Positions 1 through 8,785 of a DNA stretch of 64,000 nucleotides are shown here, one piece after another. The notes under the pieces are model-generated. The model was not told where the DNA came from. It searched no databases and saw only the letters and a list, made by a program, of their open reading frames with translations. The position numbers and the translations under genes are program-made. Every line of letters starts with the position of its first letter. Position 1 is the stretch's first letter. The DNA comes from Rhizobium sp. CFBP 8762 (GTDB lineage Bacteria > Pseudomonadota > Alphaproteobacteria > Rhizobiales > Rhizobiaceae): the NCBI RefSeq assembly GCF_014841565.1, contig NZ_JACYUD010000001.1:124001-188000 (forward strand), read 5' to 3'.

Positions 1-1066
1 GCACGTTCTGCACGCGCACACAGCCTGACGAGTCAAAGCGGATCAGCTTGTTGAACAGGCCCTGTTGGGGCGTGTCATGCATGTAGACCTGGTGCTCATT
101 GTGGAAGTTGATCTTGGTCGAAGACATGGCGTTGATCTTGCCGGGGTCCTGACGGAACATGAGGTTCGGTGCCTTTTCGGCGTTCCAGTCAATTGTCTCA
201 GGCGAGACTTCATTGCCCTGCCCATCGATCAGGCGGATGGCGTTGCGCTCCAGATAGGTCGGGTCTTTGCGCATCAGCGGCATGATATCCTTCTGGATGA
301 TCGAGCGCGGCGCGGTCCAGTACGGGTTGAGGATAACCTCATAAATCTTGGAATTCAGAATCGGCGACTGACGGTCGATCTTGCCCACGATTGCCGTGTG
401 GCGCAGCACGACACGACCATTTTCAACCGCCTCGATGTGGGCAGCCGGAATGTTGACCATCACATACCGGCGACCGAGATCGCCTGACATGGCCTGCAGG
501 CGCGTCAGGTTGGTGCGCAGTTGGCCAAGCCGCATATCAGCGGGAATATTGATGGCCTTGACGGTGTATTCACCCATCACGCCGTCATCAGGCAAACCGT
601 GGCGGGCCTGAAAGCGCTTGACGGCACCGTCGACGTAGGAATCAAATTCGTTCGACAGACCGGCCGAACGCGGCAAATCACCGGAAATGATGAGACGCTT
701 GCGCAAGGCCTGCACCGAAGGGTCGGAAACGCCCAGTTGCAGACGAACGGACGAATTGACCGACGGCCAGCCGCCGTTGGAGACGATATCCTGATAGGCG
801 AAAATCGCCTGCTGGACGTGATTGACGGTGCCGGGGCCGAAAACGGGATTGTTGGAAACAACCGCATTGGACGTGCGCGACGCCTGCGCGTCAAACTGAT
901 CATCCCAGGCGCCACGGCGTGGCGCGTTGATAATGTCGTCCATCGCCGTTTGCGCACTCGCCTTCCCGGCAAACATGGCAGCCACACCCACAGTGGCCGC
1001 CGAGCGCAAGAAGGCACGGCGCGATTGCGCATCAATTCCAGTTTTCTTCGACATTTTCTTTACCAT
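1..1066 (-). CDS. ldtP: Tat-exported L,D-transpeptidase (YkuD domain), C-terminus beyond the window
   Basis: About 355 codons are visible, with no stop before the left edge. The N-terminus has a twin-arginine signal (SRRAFLR at residues 15-21) followed by a hydrophobic stretch ending near AGKASAQ. A peptidoglycan-binding helix repeat follows (AVKRFQARHGLPDDG), then a YkuD domain with YMHDTP and the nucleophile motif DSSGCVRV close to the edge. The family makes 3-3 cross-links in periplasmic peptidoglycan or attaches proteins to it. It lies downstream of ldtR in the same direction; in Liberibacter and Sinorhizobium LdtR is known to control an L,D-transpeptidase, hence the symbol. The start is ATG 1066, with GGAG about 14 nt upstream; ATG 1054 is an alternative. 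The family call is firm. The exact paralogue is inferred from context. Confidence 0.88.
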   Translation of the reverse strand, partial: MVKKMSKKTGIDAQSRRAFLRSAATVGVAAMFAGKASAQTAMDDIINAPRRGAWDDQFDAQASRTSNAVVSNNPVFGPGTVNHVQQAIFAYQDIVSNGGWPSVNSSVRLQLGVSDPSVQALRKRLIISGDLPRSAGLSNEFDSYVDGAVKRFQARHGLPDDGVMGEYTVKAINIPADMRLGQLRTNLTRLQAMSGDLGRRYVMVNIPAAHIEAVENGRVVLRHTAIVGKIDRQSPILNSKIYEVILNPYWTAPRSIIQKDIMPLMRKDPTYLERNAIRLIDGQGNEVSPETIDWNAEKAPNLMFRQDPGKINAMSSTKINFHNEHQVYMHDTPQQGLFNKLIRFDSSGCVRVQNV

Positions 1067-1252
1067 CAGGCTTGACTTGGCTCCGGAGTTGCGGCGCTTT
1101 ACCACAAACGGCTCAACAATAGCTATCGGCCTTTTGCCTGGATAAAGCGCAGACTGCGCTGGGTTCAAAGCCTCTAATGGCTGCAACGCCTGCTTGTTCC
1201 CACTCCTTACCGCTGTCACACCAATATGGCCGATTCGTGTCTGGCGGACGGA

Positions 1253-1777
1253 TTACAGTCTGTAAGCGATGCTATCGTTCCAGAAGCGATCCAGTCGCTG
1301 GAGCAGCTTGTTCATCTGACCGAATTCGTCGGTTCCGATGCCGCCGACTTTCTGGATGGAGCCGATATGACGCTCATACAGGCCGGCAACGGTTTCGGCG
1401 ATTTCCTGTCCCTGCTCGGTCAGGCTGATACGCACGGAGCGTCGGTCTACACGCGAACGCTGATGGTTGATGAAGCCAAGGTCCACCAGTTTTTTGACAT
1501 TGTAGGAAACGTTGGAGCCGAGATAGTAACCGCGTGAACGCAACTCGCCTGCCGTCAATTCCGATGTGCCGATGTTGAACAGCAGCAGCGCCTGAACGGC
1601 ATTGACGTCGCTTCGGCCCGAACGGTCAAATTCGTCCTTCACCACATCCAGAAGGCGGCGGTGCAAGCGCTCGACCAGATGCAGGGATTCCATATAGAGT
1701 TCGCGGATTGTGTCTTCCTGAAAGTCTTGCGTCGATGCCTGCGGCTTCAGCTTGGTGTTCATGGTTCTTGCGTTCAT
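1253..1777 (-). CDS. ldtR: MarR-family transcriptional regulator LdtR
   Basis: The product of about 174 aa has a winged-helix fold of the MarR type. It shows a dimerisation helix, a recognition region (ELTAGELRSRGYYLGSNV) and a wing ending in RSRVDRRSVRISLTEQG. The sequence matches my memory of LdtR, the rhizobial and Liberibacter regulator of L,D-transpeptidase and stress tolerance. The transpeptidase gene starts 186 bp downstream in the same direction, so cotranscription or direct control is likely. The longest frame opens at GTG 1792. ATG 1777 is preferred because GAGG lies 11 nt upstream, and ATG 1762 (MNTKLKP) is also possible. Confidence 0.88.
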   Translation of the reverse strand: MNARTMNTKLKPQASTQDFQEDTIRELYMESLHLVERLHRRLLDVVKDEFDRSGRSDVNAVQALLLFNIGTSELTAGELRSRGYYLGSNVSYNVKKLVDLGFINHQRSRVDRRSVRISLTEQGQEIAETVAGLYERHIGSIQKVGGIGTDEFGQMNKLLQRLDRFWNDSIAYRL

Positions 1778-1910
1778 GGGGTCGTGCCTCACTGTTTTGC
1801 TTGGCGGTTTTTGTTTTATCGTCCGCCTTATGTGAGAGTTTTAGGCTCGACCTCTAAAATTCTACTTAAATTGCAAGCTTAACAGCACCTTACCGGCACG
1901 CCAGCACGTT

Positions 1911-2357
1911 TCAGGGTGAATCAATTCTTACCCGTCCCCGCTTTTTGGCGCGGCTGCGCCGCTCCATAAACAGCGCGATCCTTAGCAGCACAAAGACGAT
2001 CGCCACCCCTGCATGGAAGAAAACGACCCATGGTTTTGCCCCGAAAATATCGGGATATACCTGGTACATCGTAATTTCTGTTGCGGCCGCCAGAACCCAG
2101 ATCACCGGCCCCCAGGAAACCAAAAGCCAAAGCCCAATGGCAGCTACAGGAAACAGCACGGCCAACGCGGTTGCTGCTGCCTTCCAGGCCGGTGGAAGAA
2201 GATCGAAACGGCCCGCGCCGCCTGATGAAAACCCCACCAGCATGGCCCAGTAATTCAGACCGAACCAAAGGCAGGCCAAGGCCACAAAGCGCAGAAGCGC
2301 GCTTTGCGCGAGTTCAACAGCGGTCGCCTTTGGCGCATGGACAGAATCAACGATCAT
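1911..2357 (-). CDS. Small inner-membrane protein, DUF6163-like
   Basis: This 148-aa protein has about four hydrophobic helices: near residues 20-42, 58-82, 84-100 and 110-130. It ends in a basic tail (RRSRAKKRGRVR), consistent with an inner-membrane protein with a cytosolic C-terminus. No catalytic motif is visible. I recall a DUF6163 family next to ldtR in rhizobia, and the position fits, but the assignment is from memory. It lies upstream of ldtR on the same strand, separated by about 130 bp of AT-rich DNA that probably carries the ldtR promoter. Function is unknown. Confidence 0.7.
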   Translation of the reverse strand: MIVDSVHAPKATAVELAQSALLRFVALACLWFGLNYWAMLVGFSSGGAGRFDLLPPAWKAAATALAVLFPVAAIGLWLLVSWGPVIWVLAAATEITMYQVYPDIFGAKPWVVFFHAGVAIVFVLLRIALFMERRSRAKKRGRVRIDSP

Positions 2358-2406
2358 GGGGCGAACAATACGGTCAGGCGTTGGCCGCCGCCAGCCTGAT
2401 CTTGGC

Positions 2407-2509
2407 TACTGCATAATTCCTTAAACCGGAGTCTATTTAATGAATATGCAGTACTTCTAGGCGTTACCGCGTCCTTTGCGCGTCATATCTGACGCGCGGC
2501 GCTGTAGAA
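2407..2509. repeat. Two-hairpin intergenic palindromic repeat, copy 1
   Basis: The first half is an imperfect palindrome running from CTGCATAATT (2409-2418) to ATGCAG (2446-2451). The second half holds GCGCGTC-atatct-GACGCGC followed by GCGCTGTAG. A clearly related copy sits at 29401-29500, sharing CTGCATAATTCCT, GCGTCCTTTGCGC and GACGCGCGGCGCTGTA in the same order and spacing. The first hairpin is more decayed here than in the other copy. It fits a rhizobial dispersed intergenic repeat. It lies between the divergent DUF6163-like gene and hemB. Confidence 0.8.
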
Positions 2510-2612
2510 GGTGCCGATTTGACGCAGGCTCGTGTCTGCGCAGGCACGTTTGTTTCACGCGTCGCCCGTGATAAAAGCCGTTCAAAATAAAACGATGCAC
2601 AGGAATATGGAC

Positions 2613-3629
2613 ATGTCAGACACCAGCAGATTGATCGATGAGGTCACCGGCCATCGCCGTATGCGCCGCAACCGCAGGGCTGACTGGACGCGGCGTCTGG
2701 TGCGCGAGAATGCGCTGACTGTCGATGACCTGATCTGGCCACTGTTCCTCGTTCCCGGCACCGGCATCGTGGACCCGATTGACGCCATGCCCGGCGTTTT
2801 CCGCCTCAGCGTTGACAAGGCCGTGGAAGCCGCCCGTGAGGCGGCCGATCTCGGCATTCCAGCGCTGGCGACATTCCCGAACATCGATATGAGCCTGCGG
2901 GACGAGACCGGCTCCCACGCGCTGGACGCCAACAACCTGATCAACGCGGCCACGCGGGCGATCAAGAAGGCCGTGCCGGAGATCGGCATGATAACCGACG
3001 TCGCGCTGGACCCGTTCACCAGTCACGGTCATGATGGCATTCTGCGCGACGGAATCATCGTCAATGACGAGACCGTCGAGGCAATCACCCGCGCCGCCGT
3101 TCTTCAGGCCGATGCCGGTGCCGATATCATTGCGCCCTCCGATATGATGGATGGTCGCATCGGCGTTATCCGCCGCGCGCTGGATGCCAACGGCCATCAG
3201 GATGTCGGTCTGATGAGCTACGCTACAAAATTTGCCTCCGCGTTCTACGGTCCATACCGCGAAGCCATCGGCACCGGTGGGCTGCTGAAAGGTGACAAGA
3301 AGGCCTACTACATCGATCCAGCCAATGGCACGGAGGCGCTGCGGGATGCCGCGCTGGATGTTGAGGAAGGTGCGGATATGCTGATGGTCAAGCCGGGCCT
3401 GCCCTATCTCGATATTTGCTGGCGCATGAAGGAAGCGTTCGGCCTGCCGGTTTTTGCCTATCAGGTCTCCGGCGAGTACACGATGATCAAGGCTGCTGGT
3501 GCGAAGGGCTGGATTGATGAGGAACGGGTAGCACTGGAAACGCTTCTCGCCTTCAAGCGCGCCGGTTGCGATGGCATCATGACCTACTTTGCCCTCGATG
3601 TTGCAAAAGCGCTGGCGCGAGCATCTTGA
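2613..3629 (+). CDS. hemB: Delta-aminolevulinic acid dehydratase (porphobilinogen synthase)
   Basis: The enzyme condenses two 5-aminolevulinate molecules to porphobilinogen in tetrapyrrole synthesis. The 338-aa product has the normal family length. Both Schiff-base lysines are present: Lys206 (SYATKFASAFYGP) and Lys260 (LMVKPGLPYLDI). The metal-site segment is the aspartate type (DVALDPFTSHGHDG, from residue 129) rather than the Cys-rich zinc type, as in the Mg-dependent rhizobial enzyme. The frame opens further upstream at GTG 2532, but AGGA lies 8 nt before ATG 2613 and homologues start near there. It is apparently monocistronic, with the RDD gene starting 61 bp later. Confidence 0.96.
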   Translation: MSDTSRLIDEVTGHRRMRRNRRADWTRRLVRENALTVDDLIWPLFLVPGTGIVDPIDAMPGVFRLSVDKAVEAAREAADLGIPALATFPNIDMSLRDETGSHALDANNLINAATRAIKKAVPEIGMITDVALDPFTSHGHDGILRDGIIVNDETVEAITRAAVLQADAGADIIAPSDMMDGRIGVIRRALDANGHQDVGLMSYATKFASAFYGPYREAIGTGGLLKGDKKAYYIDPANGTEALRDAALDVEEGADMLMVKPGLPYLDICWRMKEAFGLPVFAYQVSGEYTMIKAAGAKGWIDEERVALETLLAFKRAGCDGIMTYFALDVAKALARAS

Positions 3630-3690
3630 AGCATCTTGATTCCGCGTTGGCCATACTTACATCGTGACTATGATAAAACAGGAGATGACG

Positions 3691-4146
3691 ATGGACGGCA
3701 ACAATACGGCAACGCGACTGCCCGTTGAAGATTGGCGCGCCTTTCGCGGTGTCTTGAGCCGTCGGGTGCTGGGCTTTCTGGTGGATTACCTGATTGTGGG
3801 AACGATTGGGACGATCCTCGGGCTGATCATCACGGTCTTTACGCTTGGATTGGGCTTTTTCGTTTGGGCGTTCATCTACCCGCTGGTTGCGATCATCTAC
3901 TTTGGCCGCACCATGGGTGGCCCGGCGCAGGCATCCCCCGGCATGCGGATGGCGGGGCTCCGCTTGGTGCGCCTCGATGGCAAGACCATCGACTTTGCCA
4001 CGGCGGTCATTCATCTGATCTTGTTCTGGGCTGGCAATGCGATCCTGACGCCGTTGATTGTCCTGGTTGGCCTGTTTACCGACCGTTCCCGTCTGCTGCA
4101 CGATTTGTTGATGGGCACCGCGATGATGCGGACAGACAGCCTTTAA
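3691..4146 (+). CDS. RDD family membrane protein
   Basis: This 151-aa protein has an RDD-type domain. It begins with RRVLGFLVDYLIVGTIG (Arg, then Asp, in the first membrane helix), followed by two more helices and the conserved SPGMRMAGLRLVRLDG and DRSRLLHDLLMGT segments. RDD proteins are poorly characterised inner-membrane proteins, and some have been linked to ion transport. AGGAG lies 6 nt before ATG 3691, which decides the start over ATG 3670 and ATG 3685. It lies between hemB and bpt and has its own terminator-like hairpin downstream. Confidence 0.85.
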   Translation: MDGNNTATRLPVEDWRAFRGVLSRRVLGFLVDYLIVGTIGTILGLIITVFTLGLGFFVWAFIYPLVAIIYFGRTMGGPAQASPGMRMAGLRLVRLDGKTIDFATAVIHLILFWAGNAILTPLIVLVGLFTDRSRLLHDLLMGTAMMRTDSL

Positions 4147-4170
4147 CAAGCGAAACTCCGACAAACCAGC

Positions 4171-4204
4171 ATGGCGCGGCCTTCCGGTTGCGCCATCTTT
4201 GTTT
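4171..4204 (+). terminator. Rho-independent terminator after the RDD gene
   Basis: The inverted repeat ATGGCGC / GCGCCAT (4171-4177 and 4190-4196) has a 12-nt loop that can itself pair through CC/GG. It is followed by the T-rich tail CTTTGTTT. It starts 25 bp after the RDD stop codon. Confidence 0.7.
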
Positions 4205-4284
4205 GCTCACCCCATTTGGGGAGTTGACCTTTCCGAAACTTAAGCCATGCTTTTACGGGTATTGCTCCAGTCCGCGAAGTTGCC

Positions 4285-5058
4285 ATGAACACGCAAGTCA
4301 AGCCATCTCCGCAATTCTACCTGACTGCTCCGGCGGCGTGTCCCTACTTGCCCGATGAGCTGGAGCGCAAGGTCTTTACCCATCTGGTGGGGGAACGGGC
4401 GGCGGATATGAACGATCTGCTCACACAGGGTGGCTTTCGCCGGTCACAAAATATTGCCTATCGTCCCGCCTGCGAAAACTGTCGGGCTTGCGTGTCGGTG
4501 CGCATTCTGGCAGATGAGTTTCGCCCCACGCGCTCCATGCGCCGCGTGCTGGCTGCCAACACCGATATGATTTCTGCGGAATATGCGGCCGAACCATCGA
4601 GTGAGCAGTATTCGCTGTTTCGCCAGTACCTTGACCATCGCCATCAGAATGGCGGCATGTCGGATATGTCCGTGCTGGACTATGCCATGATGGTGGAAGA
4701 TACGCATGTCAGCACAAAGATCATCGAATACCGGCTACGGGAGGAAGGGTCCGGCCTCTATCAGCGCCCGAAAGGCGAGCTGATCGCCGTGGCCCTCACG
4801 GATGTCATGTCCGATGGGCTCTCTATGGTCTATTCGTTCTACAACCCGGATCTGGCGCACCGCTCGCTCGGCACGTTCATGATTCTAGATCATTTGCGCA
4901 AGGTTCAGGCGCGCGGGCTGCCTTACGTCTATCTCGGCTATTGGGTCAAAGGCTCGCGCAAGATGGATTACAAGGTCAAGTTCCTACCGCAGGAGCATCT
5001 CATGCCCCGCGGCTGGGAACGATTTACAGGCGATAGCCTGTACGACGAACTGGCTTAG
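4285..5058 (+). CDS. bpt: Aspartate/glutamate leucyltransferase (N-end rule aminoacyl-tRNA protein transferase)
   Basis: This cytosolic enzyme of 257 aa transfers leucine from Leu-tRNA to proteins with N-terminal Asp or Glu, marking them for ClpS/ClpAP degradation. The N-terminal part has the cysteine cluster [12 protein letters not shown] (from about residue 61). The C-terminal GNAT-like part has [19 protein letters not shown] and [17 protein letters not shown], all typical of the ATE/Bpt family. The length is normal. A TTGACC box about 60 bp upstream of the ATG could be its -35 element. It is convergent with parC, 36 bp away. Confidence 0.93.
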   Translation: MNTQVKPSPQFYLTAPAACPYLPDELERKVFTHLVGERAADMNDLLTQGGFRRSQNIAYRPACENCRACVSVRILADEFRPTRSMRRVLAANTDMISAEYAAEPSSEQYSLFRQYLDHRHQNGGMSDMSVLDYAMMVEDTHVSTKIIEYRLREEGSGLYQRPKGELIAVALTDVMSDGLSMVYSFYNPDLAHRSLGTFMILDHLRKVQARGLPYVYLGYWVKGSRKMDYKVKFLPQEHLMPRGWERFTGDSLYDELA

Positions 5059-5094
5059 AGCCTCGTTGTTTACCGCAGTTCTGCGCGACAGGCT

Positions 5095-7347
5095 TTAACC
5101 CCCAAACTTCCCACTGCGTGGAAAGCCCTTCGGCACATCTCGACCCACGCCTGCCCGGTCGCCCAGCCATCCTATGAGATCATCCTTCGATTTTGTGAAG
5201 GTTCGGCCAGCGCTATCCTCCCACGACAAACCATCGGCAATGTTGAAGGAGCGGATATCCGACACGCCGCCGTCTTTGTAGCGCTGCAAGCGAACACCCT
5301 TGCCGCGCGTCATTTCCGGCAGTTGCGACAACGGGAAGACCAGAAGCTTGCGGTTTTCACCCACGATCGCCACGTGGTCGCCGCGCACGAAAGCAACCAT
5401 TTTGGCCTCGTCCGGCATGGTCACATTCATGACCTGCTTGCCCTTGCGGGTATTGGCGACCATATCCGCCTCACCGATGACAAACCCGTTGCCGCTGGCC
5501 GATGCCAGAATGAGCTTGCGCGTTGCATCGTGGACGAAAGCCGTCAGGACATCCTGATCGTTTTCCATATCGACCATGATGCGCAACGGCTCACCCTGCC
5601 CGCGCCCGCCCGGAAGCTTGTCGCCGCCCAGCGTATAGGCCTTGCCGCCCGTGGTGACGATCACGATCTTGTCCGTGGTGGACGCCGGGAATGCAAGTTT
5701 CAGCCCATCGCCTTCCTTGAAGGTCAAGGCAGCGGTATCGGCGATATGGCCTTTCAGCGCCCGAACCCATCCCTTTTGTGAGATGACAACGGTAATCGGC
5801 TCTTTCTCGATCATGGCCTGTTGCAGCGCGTCCACGTCAGCCACCGGCGCATCGGCAAATTCCGTGCGGCGCTTGCCGAGTTCGGTGGCTTTGGAAAATT
5901 TCTTTTTGACGTCGGCAATTTCCGCCGCGACCGTTTTCCACTGCAAATCGTTCGACGCCAACAACGTCTCTATCTCTGCTTTTTCTGCCGAAAGTGCGTC
6001 GAACTCCTTGCGGATTTCAAACTCTTCCAGCTTGCGCAGAGACCGCAGCCGCATGTTAAGGATCGATTCGGTCTGCAAATCCGTCAGCCCGAAACGCTTC
6101 ATCATAACAGGCTTGGGCTCGTCCTCCTCGCGGATGATCGCAATGACCTCATCAATGTTGAGATAAGCAACCAGATACCCGCCCAAAATTTCCAGACGCC
6201 GCTCGATTGCCGCCAGCCGGTGACGGGAGCGGCGCTCCAGCACTTGCCTGCGGTGCTCCAGCCATTCGCGCAGCACATCGCCAAGACCCATGACCTTGGG
6301 AACGCGGCCCATGGACAGCACATTCATGTTCAGCGGAAAGCGGCTTTCCAGTTCGGTCAGACGGAACAGGGATTCCATCAGAATGGTTGGATCGACGGTG
6401 CGGCTCTTCGGCACCAGAATCAGCCGCACATCTTCGGCGGACTCATCGCGGATGTCTTCCAGCAAGGGCAGCTTGCGGGCCATCAGCAGTTCAGCAATTT
6501 TCTCGATCATGCGCGATTTCTGCACCTGATACGGCACTTCCGTCACAACGATCTGATAGCCACCGCGCCCGAGATCTTCCGTCTGCCACTTCGCCCGCAC
6601 ACGAAAACCGCCCCGGCCTGTGCGATAGGCCTCGATAATGCTGTTGCGCCCGTCGATAATCACGCCGCCAGTTGGAAAATCCGGTCCGGGCACGAATTCA
6701 ATGAGCTTCTCGACCGGCGCATCGGGATGTTTGATCAGATGGAGCGCGGCATCACACAGTTCGTGCGCATTGTGCGGAGGAATGGACGTGGCCATGCCCA
6801 CGGCAATGCCGGAGGAACCGTTGGCCAACAAATTCGGAAAGGCACCGGGCAGAACGATCGGCTCGCTGTTTTCCTCGTCATAGGTATCGCGGAAATCGAC
6901 CGAATCCTCTTCGATGCCTTCCATCAGAAGCTCGGCCACCGCCGTCATCTTCGATTCGGTGTAGCGCATGGCGGCTGCGTTATCGCCGTCGATATTGCCG
7001 AAGTTGCCTTGACCGTTGACCAGCGGGTAGCGAACGGCAAAATCCTGCGCCAACCGCACCAGCGCATCATAGATCGACTGGTCGCCGTGGGGATGGAAAT
7101 TACCCATCACTTCGCCGACGATCTTCGCGCACTTCTTGAATGAGCCGTTGGAGCGCAGCCCCATCTGACCCATGGCGTAGAGAATGCGGCGGTGAACCGG
7201 CTTCATGCCATCGCGCACATCCGGCAGCGCCCGGTGCATGATCGTCGACAAGGCATAGGCCAGATAGCGCTCTTCCAGCGCCGCCTTGAGGTCAACGGGT
7301 AAAATGTGGTCGTCTCCGCCAGATGGCGGCAAAAGGCTTTGTCCCAT
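5095..7347 (-). CDS. parC: DNA topoisomerase IV subunit A
   Basis: The 750-aa ParC decatenates daughter chromosomes together with ParE. The N-terminal breakage-reunion domain has HPHGD at residues 85-89 and the catalytic tyrosine Tyr129 ([11 protein letters not shown]). A coiled-coil region follows near residues 390-500, then a short C-terminal beta-pinwheel with degenerate blades. The length and the lack of a full GyrA-box C-terminal domain favour ParC over GyrA. The residue after HPHGD, equivalent to the fluoroquinolone-target Ser80 of E. coli, is Gln90. The gene ends 36 bp from the end of convergent bpt. Confidence 0.95.
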   Translation of the reverse strand: MGQSLLPPSGGDDHILPVDLKAALEERYLAYALSTIMHRALPDVRDGMKPVHRRILYAMGQMGLRSNGSFKKCAKIVGEVMGNFHPHGDQSIYDALVRLAQDFAVRYPLVNGQGNFGNIDGDNAAAMRYTESKMTAVAELLMEGIEEDSVDFRDTYDEENSEPIVLPGAFPNLLANGSSGIAVGMATSIPPHNAHELCDAALHLIKHPDAPVEKLIEFVPGPDFPTGGVIIDGRNSIIEAYRTGRGGFRVRAKWQTEDLGRGGYQIVVTEVPYQVQKSRMIEKIAELLMARKLPLLEDIRDESAEDVRLILVPKSRTVDPTILMESLFRLTELESRFPLNMNVLSMGRVPKVMGLGDVLREWLEHRRQVLERRSRHRLAAIERRLEILGGYLVAYLNIDEVIAIIREEDEPKPVMMKRFGLTDLQTESILNMRLRSLRKLEEFEIRKEFDALSAEKAEIETLLASNDLQWKTVAAEIADVKKKFSKATELGKRRTEFADAPVADVDALQQAMIEKEPITVVISQKGWVRALKGHIADTAALTFKEGDGLKLAFPASTTDKIVIVTTGGKAYTLGGDKLPGGRGQGEPLRIMVDMENDQDVLTAFVHDATRKLILASASGNGFVIGEADMVANTRKGKQVMNVTMPDEAKMVAFVRGDHVAIVGENRKLLVFPLSQLPEMTRGKGVRLQRYKDGGVSDIRSFNIADGLSWEDSAGRTFTKSKDDLIGWLGDRAGVGRDVPKGFPRSGKFGG

Positions 7348-7526
7348 GCGCTCTGACTAACGCACCCCTTTGCGAACCGCAACAAAAACCCGCCAACCAG
7401 TTGTGGAGAAGGGCATGTTGGAGGCTCGCCATTTCGGCCTGAGCGCCTAGATATGGTTCAACTGTAATTTTGTCTGATTTGTCGCTGACAAGCCGACTCA
7501 AGAATCTTTAACGAGGAAACCCCAAT

Positions 7527-8738
7527 ATGTTTACGCGCAATGTTCGACTGATGCTGGCCAGTGCGGCCTTTGTTTCGATGGCCGCCCCGGCTTTTGCCCT
7601 TGACGGTGCCGATGTCATTGGCAAGCTGAACGCCGCTTATGCTGGCAATGGTGCAAAGGTTGAATATGATGCTGTCAACGTGGATGGCGATACCGTAACC
7701 GTCACCGGTGCCAAGATCGTGACCGCCGTTAAAGCAGGCGCACCGGACAGCGCACCTTACCAGCCGCTGCCCATTGGCGATGTGAAAATGGATGGCGTAA
7801 AAGAGGATGGCAAAGGCGGCTATGTGGTCGATACGGTCACGCTGCCCGACGTAAACCTTGCCAACCCGAAGCATACGCTAAAAATCAGCGATGTGGAAAT
7901 CAGCGAACTGACCATTCCCGGTGACACTACCGGCAATACGCTCGACAATTTCCTGTTTTACAAAAAGGCCTCGACCGGCGCGATGGTCGTGACGGAAGCG
8001 GGCAAAGAAATTGCCTCGGCTGAGAGCAGTTCGGTTACCACGCAGAAGCGCGCGAACAATGCAGGTATTGATGCGCAGGCGTCCGTCTCCAACGTGAAGC
8101 TTGATCTTGCCAATGTCGGCAACCCCAAGACCCGCGATGCGGTCACCAAGATGGGCCTGACCAATGTCGAAGGCAAGATCGATATGAATGCCAACTGGGA
8201 AGCCGCGACCGGCAAGGTCAACCTCCAGGACCTGACCTTTGATTTCGATAATGTCGGCAAGCTGGTTGTCGCCTACGACATGTCCGGCTACACGCTGGAT
8301 TTTGCCAAGGCCGTGCAGGACGCCATGAAGAATGCGCAGGCCAGCGCAAAGCCGGAGGAAGCACAGCAGGCGCTGGGCATGAGCATGCTGGGCCTGATCC
8401 AACAGTTGAGCCTGAATGCGATTTCCATCCGCTTCGAGGATGACTCGATCACCAAGCGCGCGCTTGACTATGCGGCCTCCGAGCAGGGCACAACTGCCGC
8501 TGAGCTAACCCAGTCTTTGAAAGCAATGGCCCCGTTGATGCTGGCTCAGCTCAACATTCCCGAGCTGCAGAATCAGGCAGCAACGGCGATCAACACCTAT
8601 CTGGATGACCCCAAAAGCCTGTTAATTTCGGCCACGCCAGCCAAGCCCGTGCCATTCCCGATGATTGCCGGCGCCGCCATGGGCGCGCCGCGCACGCTGC
8701 CGGAACTGCTTGGCCTGAAGATCGTCGCCAACGACTAA
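7527..8738 (+). CDS. Secreted protein of unknown function
   Basis: This 403-aa protein starts with a clear Sec signal peptide (MFTRNVRLMLASAAF...) with predicted cleavage after APAFA, near residue 25. The mature part is acidic and rich in alternating polar and aliphatic beta-like segments (VEYDAVNVDGDTVTVTGAKI; DVKMDGVKEDGKGGYVVD). A helical Ala/Gln-rich part follows near residues 265-350. I do not recognise a catalytic motif; similar proteins occur as conserved hypotheticals in rhizobia. GAGG lies 11 nt before the ATG. It is transcribed away from parC and ends at a strong bidirectional terminator, so it appears monocistronic. A periplasmic location is inferred from the signal peptide. Confidence 0.85.
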   Translation: MFTRNVRLMLASAAFVSMAAPAFALDGADVIGKLNAAYAGNGAKVEYDAVNVDGDTVTVTGAKIVTAVKAGAPDSAPYQPLPIGDVKMDGVKEDGKGGYVVDTVTLPDVNLANPKHTLKISDVEISELTIPGDTTGNTLDNFLFYKKASTGAMVVTEAGKEIASAESSSVTTQKRANNAGIDAQASVSNVKLDLANVGNPKTRDAVTKMGLTNVEGKIDMNANWEAATGKVNLQDLTFDFDNVGKLVVAYDMSGYTLDFAKAVQDAMKNAQASAKPEEAQQALGMSMLGLIQQLSLNAISIRFEDDSITKRALDYAASEQGTTAAELTQSLKAMAPLMLAQLNIPELQNQAATAINTYLDDPKSLLISATPAKPVPFPMIAGAAMGAPRTLPELLGLKIVAND

Positions 8739-8745
8739 AATAGAA

Positions 8746-8777
8746 AAGGCCCGGAGCGATCCGGGCCTTATTTGTTT
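8746..8777. terminator. Bidirectional rho-independent terminator
   Basis: AAGGCCCGG (8746-8754) pairs with CCGGGCCTT (8761-8769) around a 6-nt loop. ATTTGTTT follows on the plus strand. The minus strand continues TTTTCTATTTT. It serves both the secreted-protein gene and convergent aspS. Confidence 0.9.
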
Positions 8778-8785
8778 GGAAAGTG

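Noticed and set aside
5821-7143. 440-codon open frame antisense to parC
   Set aside because: It mirrors the ParC reading frame and shows no recognisable protein features.
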